A DNA stretch of 64,000 nt from contig NZ_AAXY01000006.1 of assembly GCF_000169375.1 (NCBI RefSeq), positions 171,979-235,978 of the forward strand, read 5' to 3'. The position numbers were made by a program, and so were the translations under genes. Source of the stretch: Marinobacter sp. ELB17. Its GTDB lineage: Bacteria > Pseudomonadota > Gammaproteobacteria > Pseudomonadales > Oleiphilaceae. Positions 35,105-43,529 of this stretch are shown one piece after another; the first letter of the stretch is position 1, and each line of letters opens with the position of its first letter. The notes under the pieces were generated by a model that was not told the DNA's origin, did no database searches, and saw only the letters and a list, made by a program, of their open reading frames with translations.

Positions 35105-35142
35105 AAACGCTGGCTCCGGCGAACGGAGCTGGCGTTTTTTAT
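35105..35142 (+). terminator. Rho-independent terminator after gor
   Basis: AACGCTGGCTCCG pairs with CGGAGCTGGCGTT around a GCGAA loop and is followed by six T. The complementary strand also ends in A/T-rich sequence, so it may act for the convergent histidine kinase gene too, whose stop lies at 35139. Confidence 0.85.
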
Positions 35143-36761
35143 TGCTCAAAGGGGATTTCGAAGCGTAATAACGAATGCCCATCGGCGTCGGCCTCTACTT
35201 TTAGCTGGCCTCCCATCAGTTCAATAAGGCGTTGTACCAACGGCAGGCTCAGGCCCATAAACCCGGTGTTTCCGCTCAGGTTACCCTGGCCTACATTGTC
35301 GATGTCATCAAAGTTGTCAAAGCTAGCGCCTAGGCTGTGCGATAAAGCTTGAGCAGCGGTATTAGACACTGCAATGCTCAGTAATACCGCCGGAGGAAGT
35401 TGATCGGCATCGTTCCGATGATCCGGCAATTGTGCGGAATCAAGGGATTTCAGGCAGGCTTCAATCTGTACGTGGCCATCGTGACTGCCTTTAATCGAGT
35501 TATCCAGAAGGCCTGCTATTATCTGGCGCAATTTTGGCGCATCACCATGCACCATCGCTACGCCTGGAAAGCCAGATTGAAAGCTGAGATCCAGGGTTAA
35601 TCCGGATTCCACCGCGATTTGTCTGTGGGACGCCACGCAGTTGTGAATCAACTGGTGCAAATCAAATGGATAAGACCGCAGCACCGCAGTGCCACGATCC
35701 AGGCGTGAATACTCCAAAATATCGTTTATCACCAGTAGTAGGTCCTGCGCAGCGCGACTGGCGGTCGTTAGGTATTCGCTCTGGCTTTTGCTCAGGCTTT
35801 CGCGCTCGATCAGTTTGACAGTGCTCAGCACGGCCCGCAGAGGAGTCTGTAACTCATGACTCGCAATGTCCATAAAATCGGATTTGGCCTGGCTGTTGCG
35901 CTCGGCCTGCTCCAGGGCAGAGCGGGTTTGAGCCAAGGTGTGTTCCTGCAACTCTCGTTGCTCTTCTAGATGCTGCGCTAGCTCGTTTAGGCGTATTTCT
36001 ATGGTGATCAGTTCCTTAGAATTACGATATTGATTTACCGGCGTCACGCTGTAATCGTGGTGGCTGAGGGCTTTAATTCGTAGCCCGATGCTACGAATGG
36101 GGCGCAGGATATCGGTGAGAAAGTAATTAACAAGAAACATAGTCAGCAGCAGCAGGGCAGTACTCAAAGCCAGTGACGTCCAAAGGATGCCGCGGCGCTT
36201 GCTGGCAAGAAGGTCCGGATCAGCACCTACCTGCACGCTGCCTACCCGCAAGGCTCCACCGACGAAGCTCAAACCTGGATCGAACCACTCAGGGGTATCT
36301 AAGCCGTTCATGTTCAAAGGTTTTTGAAGAATCTCAGCCATATAAATGTTTTTGTCCAAAGCGGGTGCTGCGAACGTCGTTATTCGCGCTTCCACATCGG
36401 CCCGCTTGCGATCACTGGCGTCGGCGTTGGCGTGACTGACAAAGCCGATGACATCGCCGCGAACGTTAGTCACGCGTATCCAGTCAGCATGGCTGCGGCG
36501 TAAAGATTCGAAAATAATGTCGTTGAGCACACTGGTGTTGCCGGATACGACCGCATATTCCAATGCGGACGCCAGGCTGTCAGCGACAATCTGGCTGTGT
36601 TTCGCCACCCGTTCGTTGGCGTCTTGCAAGCGCACATAGGTAAAAAACAGCATCAGAGCGGCGAACATCAGAACAGCGGGCAAAGCGCCAAGAATAAGCA
36701 ACTTTCGAGCAAGTTTGGCAGGTGGGCGGTGCGCCTTAAAGGACCGCGGCCGAGATGTCAT
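35139..36761 (-). CDS. Membrane sensor histidine kinase (BarA-like input, no receiver)
   Basis: The 540-residue kinase has a membrane helix (about 20-44), a periplasmic sensor of about 145 residues, a second helix (about 193-215), a HAMP linker, a short coiled coil, and a HisKA domain with ASHELQTPLRA. The ATPase domain is unusual: the N box reads LLDNSIKGSHDG rather than NAxKFT, and the G1 box is hard to find. No receiver or Hpt domain follows, and no response regulator gene is adjacent. The start overlaps the stop of the periplasmic binding protein gene, so ligand sensing through that protein is likely. Loss of the usual ATP-box residues leaves the activity uncertain. Confidence 0.85.
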   Translation of the reverse strand: MTSRPRSFKAHRPPAKLARKLLILGALPAVLMFAALMLFFTYVRLQDANERVAKHSQIVADSLASALEYAVVSGNTSVLNDIIFESLRRSHADWIRVTNVRGDVIGFVSHANADASDRKRADVEARITTFAAPALDKNIYMAEILQKPLNMNGLDTPEWFDPGLSFVGGALRVGSVQVGADPDLLASKRRGILWTSLALSTALLLLTMFLVNYFLTDILRPIRSIGLRIKALSHHDYSVTPVNQYRNSKELITIEIRLNELAQHLEEQRELQEHTLAQTRSALEQAERNSQAKSDFMDIASHELQTPLRAVLSTVKLIERESLSKSQSEYLTTASRAAQDLLLVINDILEYSRLDRGTAVLRSYPFDLHQLIHNCVASHRQIAVESGLTLDLSFQSGFPGVAMVHGDAPKLRQIIAGLLDNSIKGSHDGHVQIEACLKSLDSAQLPDHRNDADQLPPAVLLSIAVSNTAAQALSHSLGASFDNFDDIDNVGQGNLSGNTGFMGLSLPLVQRLIELMGGQLKVEADADGHSLLRFEIPFEQ

Positions 36762-37801
36762 GGCAACATTCCTCTGTTTTCGGCATCCGCGGCCGCGTCT
36801 TTGGTGGCGGGCATCGCCTGTTCACGCAACTGCTCTATCACCTGTTCCTTTACGCTGGCCTCTGATGGCAGAGGGATGTTTAGCGAGCGTCCGACTTGCT
36901 CGTTTATTTGAATATTGAAATCGGTCGGGTACGCCGGTTTCGGCAAGAAACCCTTTTCAAACCACTGTTCCAGAGCGCTAACCAAGGCTTGCGCCACCGC
37001 AGAGTAGGGCGCGTAGCTTGAGGCCAGCGAACCGGCTTTGACATAGGCTTGGCTAGGACCAATCACCATGATGTTACGCCGATAGGCGGTCAGCAGAATG
37101 TGTTTGATGGTGTTTGGATTGTAAATGCTGGGGTCTTGAGCTGCCAACACGAAATCACCGTAATAGAGCGCGCGCACCAGAGTCGGTATGAGCTCGCTAC
37201 TACTGTTTACAACAAACATCTGCGCTTCCAGATTGTACTTTGGCAACTGCGACAGCAATTCGCTGTAAAGGTGAGTGCTCTTTGGAGTAGCCAATAGGGC
37301 AATCCGGCGGGATTGGGGCAGTATGGCCTTGCCTGTAAGCGCTTGGTTGAGCAGAGGCACGTCGTAGTAAATGGCAGACACAGAGCGCTCCGGTTCCTTA
37401 TCCGAACGCGCACTGGCTATAGCCCGATAGTATTCTTGTGAAATCAGTGTTGCCAGTATCGGCGACTGCGGATATCTGCCCAGCGCCGTTGTAAACGCTC
37501 TGCGGCCAATGGTCACTATGGGTACGCCCGGATTTAATGCCGCTTCAGACTCGTTAACCGGCATAACGGGTACTTCTTGACCAACCAACTGGCGAACTTG
37601 ATCCAGCAAATAGTTGTCCAGGACATCATTACCTGAACCCACCACATAGATCAACGGAATCGTAATGTCTGAGCGAGCAGCGCCGGCGGCCAGCATCAGG
37701 ATAAAACAGAAGAACGCAGCAACTGCAGCACGTCTGGGAGCGATAAAATATGTCGTCCGGAACAGGCGTACCTTGCTGAGCGATCGATACATGGGAGCCA
37801 T
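36758..37801 (-). CDS. Periplasmic ABC-substrate-binding-like protein
   Basis: The 347-residue product has a signal sequence (hydrophobic core about 27-42, cut near AAGAARS) and the two-lobe fold of the ABC_sub_bind (TrpX-like) family, judged by the pattern IPLIYVVGSGND ... IVTIGRRAF ... RIALLATPKS ... DFVLAAQDPSIY. No permease or ATPase is nearby. It sits between a TonB-dependent receptor gene and a sensor kinase gene, so it more likely presents a ligand to the kinase than to an importer. The ligand is unknown. Confidence 0.7.
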   Translation of the reverse strand: MAPMYRSLSKVRLFRTTYFIAPRRAAVAAFFCFILMLAAGAARSDITIPLIYVVGSGNDVLDNYLLDQVRQLVGQEVPVMPVNESEAALNPGVPIVTIGRRAFTTALGRYPQSPILATLISQEYYRAIASARSDKEPERSVSAIYYDVPLLNQALTGKAILPQSRRIALLATPKSTHLYSELLSQLPKYNLEAQMFVVNSSSELIPTLVRALYYGDFVLAAQDPSIYNPNTIKHILLTAYRRNIMVIGPSQAYVKAGSLASSYAPYSAVAQALVSALEQWFEKGFLPKPAYPTDFNIQINEQVGRSLNIPLPSEASVKEQVIEQLREQAMPATKDAAADAENRGMLP

Positions 37802-37817
37802 TACCTATTAACGTCCA

Positions 37818-40109
37818 TTAAAAACGTAGCCCTGCTTCCACAAAAAACTGGTTTTGGTCTGCAATATTGTTATCAGAGCTGAGCTCAAACTCCCGGTTCA
37901 GGTAGTGCTGCATAACAAACGCAAGTTCCGCTGTGTAGCGTGGCTGAATAATCTGCTTGGCCAGGCGTATATCAAAGCGTTCAAATTGGGAGTTGCGGAA
38001 CTCATCTGCCCAATAGAATACACTGGCGGCGGTCACATTCCAGGGTAAGGTTTGAATGACAGCAATGCTTCCAGAATGTCTGACTGAAAGCCGCTCAAGG
38101 AGCCTCAATTTAATGGGTACTTCTTCTTCGCGCAGGTTTTGGCCGTTGTAGCTTAGCGGGCCGCTGTAGCGGGTATCCTGATCCAAATACCCATAACTGG
38201 CTCGGAAGGTTGTTAACGGAAAAACCAGCGTACCTTCTACCTCAAAACCTTTCTGGTCGATGTTTACGCTGTTATCAATATTCCACTCTTCAAATTGGAT
38301 AACACCGCTGATCATATCCCGCATTTCGTCTTTGAAGCCTCGCACCTCCAGAGTGAGCAAAGCGGGTGTCAAAGGAAACTGGCCAAAGTAGCTGATTTCA
38401 TGAGATCGAATTTTCTCTTCGTGTAATTCAACGCCCAGGGTATCGGAAAATTTCTCTCGCGCTATGTCGCCGGTGGTCAACCGATAACCTTCCAGTTCGC
38501 CGGCATACGCGGCATTCACATTACGCAGCACAAAACCATAATTCGGGTTCTGTTCAAAGCTGTCTGGCGTGCGCACGGCCTCAGAGTAAACAAAACGCAG
38601 CGCATGTTGATTATTGAAAATCAGGTTGGCCGCTAAGCGCGGGGAGAAGTAACCCTTGCCGGTCGTGTCTGTATGTTCCCAGTTGCCACCGCCGTTAAAG
38701 GTCAGCCAATTTGTAGGGCTATATTCCAAATTGCCGAAAACTCGGTACTGTTCACTGGTGCCGCGGCCATTGAAAAAGGTTTCTGAACGATAGGTGTCGT
38801 GGCGATAACCCAGCCCAGAGACCAGTTTGGTCGTGTCAGACAGAACCAACGTGTCTTGCAGCTCCAGTTCCAACCGGGAATCTTCTGAATCGGCGTTCAG
38901 ATTAGCTGATAATGATTCAGGCGCGGTGTTCAAGTTTGAGCAGTTAACGGAACTATCAGCTGGGTTTAAACAGATTCCATTGAATAAAGGCAAGACGTCC
39001 TCTATGGGTACCTTAATTGGCCACCGCTGGCGCCGTTTGAAGTTCTCGAAACTTACCTGAACGTGGAAAAAATGATCGGCTGATGGGATGACGTTAAAGC
39101 GGCTATCCAGATAAAAATCCTGTACATCAATATCGGGATTGGCTTGCGCCGGGAAGTAGCCCGTTTTGTATTGATCTTCTTCGTTAACGCCGTCTGTAAT
39201 GCCAGCCCGCAATTCTATATTGAAGTCTGGTTTTAGTTTTAAGCGCGAGTCGAACATCAGAAAGTTCAGATTCTGGCCATCATGAAATGGTATAAATTCA
39301 CCATCCTCTTTTTGGTAATCGAACCCTCCGAACTCGCGTTTTTCAAACGCCAAGCGCCAGTCAATATCTTTGGTGGCATCGCCAATGCTGGCAAAAGTGC
39401 GTCGATAATCCCGCGAGCCAGACATAATGCGCAGCTCGGTGCCAACGGTATCGCCGGGATCACGGGTGATAAAGTTAATAGTGCCCAAGAACGCATTGAT
39501 CCCGTACGCGGCCGAGTTGGGCCCGCGGCTTACTTCAATTCGTTCAATCAGCTCCAGCGCAACCGGCATGCTTTGCCAGTCCATATCTGACAAAGTGGCG
39601 CGGTGGGCCGTGCGCCCGTCGATCAGCACCTGCATGCGCCTTTGTTCGTAGTGCACGGTACCATGGTAGGTTGTTACTGGCGTACCGCTGCCCACCTCAC
39701 CCACGACCATGCCGGGCACCAGGCGGAAAATCTCAACCAGGCTGTTAATGCCCAGCTGCCGTATCAAATTGCCTTCAATAACGGTAGTACTACCCGGTAC
39801 CCGGGTTTTGGGCTGCCGCAAGCGGGTTGTGGTCAGCACTTCGGGGATGTCATCGCTGAAACCGTAAAAGCCGCGCAAAGGCTCAACCTTATCGGGAATG
39901 TCATTACCGTCAGCCAAGGCCGGTGCTACCGCCGTTGTGACTCCCAGCAAGGTTGCCGAAAAATATAGTCGAAAGCCGCTGAATGCCTGGGTTGCACAGC
40001 GTAAAATGGTCGTGCCCGGAGCCACTTGCAAAGGCGTTATTGCAAAACGCGAGTTCGCCCCATTTCTGGTCGGGCAACAGAAGCAGTTCGTAACGTCCAT
40101 GATTGTCAC
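37818..40109 (-). CDS. TonB-dependent outer-membrane receptor
   Basis: The 763-residue protein has a long N-terminal leader (signal cut near APALADG), a plug domain (about 95-220, with IRQLGINSLVEIFRLVPGM and ERIEVSRGPNSAAYGINAFLG) and a 22-strand type barrel ending in Phe (VEAGLRF). It imports or senses a scarce ligand such as a metal complex or cofactor. The start is uncertain: GTG 40109 or ATG 40100. It is the first gene of an operon with the binding protein (16-base gap) and kinase. No Fur- or Zur-type box was seen upstream. Confidence 0.88.
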   Translation of the reverse strand: MTIMDVTNCFCCPTRNGANSRFAITPLQVAPGTTILRCATQAFSGFRLYFSATLLGVTTAVAPALADGNDIPDKVEPLRGFYGFSDDIPEVLTTTRLRQPKTRVPGSTTVIEGNLIRQLGINSLVEIFRLVPGMVVGEVGSGTPVTTYHGTVHYEQRRMQVLIDGRTAHRATLSDMDWQSMPVALELIERIEVSRGPNSAAYGINAFLGTINFITRDPGDTVGTELRIMSGSRDYRRTFASIGDATKDIDWRLAFEKREFGGFDYQKEDGEFIPFHDGQNLNFLMFDSRLKLKPDFNIELRAGITDGVNEEDQYKTGYFPAQANPDIDVQDFYLDSRFNVIPSADHFFHVQVSFENFKRRQRWPIKVPIEDVLPLFNGICLNPADSSVNCSNLNTAPESLSANLNADSEDSRLELELQDTLVLSDTTKLVSGLGYRHDTYRSETFFNGRGTSEQYRVFGNLEYSPTNWLTFNGGGNWEHTDTTGKGYFSPRLAANLIFNNQHALRFVYSEAVRTPDSFEQNPNYGFVLRNVNAAYAGELEGYRLTTGDIAREKFSDTLGVELHEEKIRSHEISYFGQFPLTPALLTLEVRGFKDEMRDMISGVIQFEEWNIDNSVNIDQKGFEVEGTLVFPLTTFRASYGYLDQDTRYSGPLSYNGQNLREEEVPIKLRLLERLSVRHSGSIAVIQTLPWNVTAASVFYWADEFRNSQFERFDIRLAKQIIQPRYTAELAFVMQHYLNREFELSSDNNIADQNQFFVEAGLRF

Positions 40110-40233
40110 TCTATACTCGTGGTGTAGTGCAGTTTGAGTAATCGATTTGTATAGCGCAAAACGTATGCTATTGCAGTGGGGCTTGATTGTCTCGCGTAAA
40201 TGTACATTTGTTAATAATTGGAGACCTGTAGCA

Positions 40234-40896
40234 ATGAACTGCTGGGACTTACTTGGAATAGAACCGACATCCGATCGCCAGCGCGTAGAACAGGCTTACC
40301 AGCAACAACTGAAATTTGCCAGCAGCGATGAAGCGCGGCGCCTGGAACAAGCCTTTCGCGAAGCCACCGGTGCAGCACCAGCTGCCTCTGATATCGAGGC
40401 ACAAACGCCGCTAAGTACTCCTGACGCGCAGCCTGAGCAACCCAAAGAGCTGGACGCTTATTCAGCGCAAGTGGCGCGTGAGGTGGTTATTCAGATCAAA
40501 GCGCTGCTGAACGACAGCATCCGGACGGAAAATGCAGATGTATGGAAGGCCATCCTGTGTGAGCCACCAGCCGACCAGCCTGCTTTGCGCGCTGAGATTG
40601 CCCGCCTGCTTGAGTCACAGTTGCGGCCGATGGCCGAAAATGGCGTGTTTCCGGCATCGGTAACGGCATTTTTGGGTGACTGGTTTGACTGGTCGAGCCT
40701 GCGCGAAGCGCCGAGCAGCCATGGAAAAGAGCGGCAGCCGGACGAACGTAATTATCCCGAACCAGAGATGATGGGCAAGGAAGACGAGCAGAATGAACAG
40801 CCGCCGCAATCCGTTAACTTCTGGCCGGCGGTGATTGGTTGGATTATTGGACTGGCTATTTTGACCAGCCTGTTTGGCGGAATGGGCGGGGGCTGA
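40234..40896 (+). CDS. J-domain-like membrane protein without HPD
   Basis: The 220-residue product starts NCWDLLGIEPTSDRQRVEQAYQQQLK, which follows helices I and II of a J domain, but the HPD motif needed to stimulate Hsp70 ATPase is absent. A Gln/Glu-rich middle leads to a C-terminal membrane helix (VIGWIIGLAILTSLFGG). ATG 40234 has GGAG upstream; the longer frame from 40147 does not. It is a single gene, divergent from the receptor operon. Function unknown; a membrane-anchored helper protein is plausible. Confidence 0.6.
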   Translation: MNCWDLLGIEPTSDRQRVEQAYQQQLKFASSDEARRLEQAFREATGAAPAASDIEAQTPLSTPDAQPEQPKELDAYSAQVAREVVIQIKALLNDSIRTENADVWKAILCEPPADQPALRAEIARLLESQLRPMAENGVFPASVTAFLGDWFDWSSLREAPSSHGKERQPDERNYPEPEMMGKEDEQNEQPPQSVNFWPAVIGWIIGLAILTSLFGGMGGG

Positions 40897-40904
40897 CGCA
40901 CTCC

Positions 40905-41798
40905 TTAAATCTGATTTAGAAAATCGCCTGCCGGCTGGGCCAGCAGCCGGGTCAGAATGGCAGGCTCGAATCGGCGGCGGATGCTGATGGCGTAAAATTC
41001 TTCGAAAACACCGGGTAGGGCACCGTAATCCACAAGGCTTCCAGCTTTCAGTTCGTCACGGACGACCACCGGGGGTAGTACCGAAAAGTAGCGGGTGTCC
41101 CTTGCCAGCAGTCGCATCATCGCCATGTCGTCCACCTCTGCTATCAGCCTTGGCCGCACTTTGTGGTAGTCGCAGAATTGATCAAAAGCGTGGCGTATAT
41201 TGTTTTCGGCCCCGGGGACAATGAGCCGCAAACCCTGGAGAAAGTCTGGGAATACTACGTTGGTGGCGGCGTCGGGAGGCCCGATAATGCTAACCGGCTG
41301 ACGTGCAATGCGGCGAGAGCGAAATGGGTTCTGTTGGTCGCCCTGAACCGATTGGTTTGACAGTACCAAGTCTAGCCGATGTGCCGACAGGCGCCGCAGT
41401 AAATCGTCAAGCCCGCCGCTTTGCAGACTAAGCTCCAGATCATCCTGCTCTAGCAGCGGTGCCAGAAATCCCTCCTGAAAGTTTCGCGAGAGCGTCGCCA
41501 CAGCACCTACCTTTAATGTTTCTCGCGCCGGTTGGTGTCCGCTTTCAAACAAAGCGGACAGCTCCGCGCCTTGGCGAAATATTTCCTCGGCATAGCTGAA
41601 TGCCACGCGGCCGGCTTCTGACAGCTTCAGGCGTCGCCCTTCGCGAATAAACAGCGCTTCACCAAAACTATCCTCCAGCTTTCGTATTTGCCCTGACAGT
41701 GCCGATTGGGATATGTGCAAAGCTTCCGCAGCGCGAGTCAGATGTCCGGTGCGGGCTACTTCCCAGAAGTAGAAAAGATGATGGTAATTTAGTTTCAT
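40905..41798 (-). CDS. LysR-type transcriptional regulator
   Basis: The 297-residue protein has an N-terminal winged helix (LTRAAEALHISQSALSGQIRKLE, about 19-41) and a two-lobe effector domain. The opening MKLNYHHLFYFWEVAR resembles the NhaR branch. It is divergently transcribed from dabBA with only 111 bases between, so it very likely controls that operon, perhaps sensing inorganic carbon or a related metabolite. Confidence 0.88.
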   Translation of the reverse strand: MKLNYHHLFYFWEVARTGHLTRAAEALHISQSALSGQIRKLEDSFGEALFIREGRRLKLSEAGRVAFSYAEEIFRQGAELSALFESGHQPARETLKVGAVATLSRNFQEGFLAPLLEQDDLELSLQSGGLDDLLRRLSAHRLDLVLSNQSVQGDQQNPFRSRRIARQPVSIIGPPDAATNVVFPDFLQGLRLIVPGAENNIRHAFDQFCDYHKVRPRLIAEVDDMAMMRLLARDTRYFSVLPPVVVRDELKAGSLVDYGALPGVFEEFYAISIRRRFEPAILTRLLAQPAGDFLNQI

Positions 41799-41909
41799 GT
41801 ATTCGTTCTTTAAAAGTGAATGTTACGTTCTTTATAAACTATTTTTTAAATGTATGCACGGTGGGCATAGTAGCGAGGTTGCCTAATTTTCTGTTCAAGG
41901 AGTTGCTGA
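41799..41909. promoter_or_regulatory. Divergent LysR/dabB control region
   Basis: The AT-rich spacer holds a partial repeat (GTTCTTTAAAAG and GTTCTTTATAAAC) that could be a LysR recognition/activation site pair. ATG 41910 of dabB follows AAGGAGTT. Confidence 0.45.
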
Positions 41910-43529
41910 ATGAACCCCATCGCCACCGTCGTTGCAGAACTTGCCCTGTTGGGCTGGCTGCTAGTCCCGTTGTCGCTGCTGTTGCTTGCGGCTTATGCCA
42001 ACTGGACCAGTAACCCACGCAAGCTTGCCCATTGCTGGACAGCCGCCAAGAGCCTATTCGTTGCCTTGATGGCCATCACGGGGTTTATTGGCCTGATGTT
42101 GTTGGCCGATGGCCCGGGCTTCGCGACCGGTTTGCCGGAAATTGGTGCCCAGTTTGGCCTGTTCCCCAGCGGCCTGGCACTGTGGATGTCGATGCTGGTT
42201 GGTTTTATTGGTTGGGTCATCATTCGTTACGCGGACGACTATCTGCGCGGCGACTCGGGCCGTGCGCGCTTTTTCCCCTGGTTCCTTATTACCCTGGCCA
42301 GCGTTCTGGTTCTGGTGTTGACCAACCACCTGCTGGTCCTTGTGGGTGCCTGGGTGGGCGTGAGCCTTTCATTTCACCACTTGCTTACCCTTTATCCCCA
42401 ACGCGCCGCGGCGAACGCGGCCGCTTTGCAGAAGTTCATAATCAGCAGGGTAGGTGATGTGTGTGTACTCAGCGCCGTTTTGCTGCTGCACCATCACTAC
42501 GGAACCTTCTATCTTCCAGAAATGATGGCCGGCGGCGGGGCTGGCCATTCGTTGGCGTTGCAATCCGCGTCTGTACTGCTGGCTATAGCGGCGCTGCTGA
42601 AATGTGCTCAGCTGCCAGTTCATGGCTGGTTGTTGCGGGTTATGGAAGCGCCGACGCCGGTTTCGGCACTGCTGCACGCGGGCATTATCAACCTGGGTGG
42701 TTTTCTATGGCTGCGTTTGTACCCGGTGTTTGACGGTTTTACCCCGGGCCACGGCATTCTTCTTGTTGTCGGCGGTGTGACCGCAGTCGTTGCTGCGCTG
42801 GTTATGATGACGCAGTCATCAGTAAAGCACTCACTGGCGTGGTCTACGTCAGCACAGATGGGGTTTATGTTGTTCGAAATTGGTTTAGGCGCTTACACCT
42901 TGGCCTTCCTGCATCTTCTGGCGCACTCGCTGTACAAGGCGCATTCGTTCCTGGGCAGTAGCCGCACGGTTGTGGCCAGTCATTCGCTGGCAGGGTACGC
43001 CGGAGTGGAGCGGGTTCAGGTGATAAACGGCGTGCTTGCCGCCGTGGTCGCCGCGGTTATATTGTCGGCGGTGCCGGCACTAGTGGAAGGGAAGCTGGTT
43101 CTGGGTACGCTGCTGGTGTTGGCGTGCACCGCTGCCGCACTGGGCATTCCAGCTTGGGTCAAGGCTCCGGTTCGAGCCAGCCTGCTGCTTTGTACCCTGA
43201 TGTTGTTGCCACTTTATAGCTTACTGCATGCGCTGCTGTCGCCGGCTCTGGGTTCAACCAGTAACTTGGTGCTTCCACTTGCAGCACAAGTGGCGGGCTT
43301 GGCCATCGTCGCGGCTCTGGCGGCCGGCTCGCTGATGATCTTGCTTAAACCGCTGAGCCGCATCAGCCAGGCGCTCCATCATTACTGCTGCGAAGGCTTA
43401 GGGCTAGACCTGCCGTTGAACCGCATCAGTGCTGCATTGGCAAGAAAAACCAACAGCTTGAGCCTTAGCGGCGCCAAACCGACCAACCTAAACAAAGTTA
43501 TCCCGTTGAGTTCAGGAGAGCGGTCATGA
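41910..43529 (+). CDS. dabB: Inorganic carbon transporter subunit DabB
   Basis: The 539-residue membrane protein is related to the proton-pumping NuoL/Mrp antiporter subunits, with about 14 helices and the family's helix-breaking Lys/His stretch (LKCAQLPVHGWLLRVMEAPTPVSALLHAG). Next to DabA it forms the DAB complex, in which cation flow through DabB is thought to drive CO2 hydration by DabA, trapping bicarbonate in the cell. No other Nuo or Mrp genes are near, which supports this reading. Its stop overlaps the dabA start. Confidence 0.9.
   Translation: MNPIATVVAELALLGWLLVPLSLLLLAAYANWTSNPRKLAHCWTAAKSLFVALMAITGFIGLMLLADGPGFATGLPEIGAQFGLFPSGLALWMSMLVGFIGWVIIRYADDYLRGDSGRARFFPWFLITLASVLVLVLTNHLLVLVGAWVGVSLSFHHLLTLYPQRAAANAAALQKFIISRVGDVCVLSAVLLLHHHYGTFYLPEMMAGGGAGHSLALQSASVLLAIAALLKCAQLPVHGWLLRVMEAPTPVSALLHAGIINLGGFLWLRLYPVFDGFTPGHGILLVVGGVTAVVAALVMMTQSSVKHSLAWSTSAQMGFMLFEIGLGAYTLAFLHLLAHSLYKAHSFLGSSRTVVASHSLAGYAGVERVQVINGVLAAVVAAVILSAVPALVEGKLVLGTLLVLACTAAALGIPAWVKAPVRASLLLCTLMLLPLYSLLHALLSPALGSTSNLVLPLAAQVAGLAIVAALAAGSLMILLKPLSRISQALHHYCCEGLGLDLPLNRISAALARKTNSLSLSGAKPTNLNKVIPLSSGERS

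Noticed and set aside
41910..43529. Complex I subunit NuoL
   Set aside because: No other nuo gene is near and DabA follows by overlap, so DabB is the better call.
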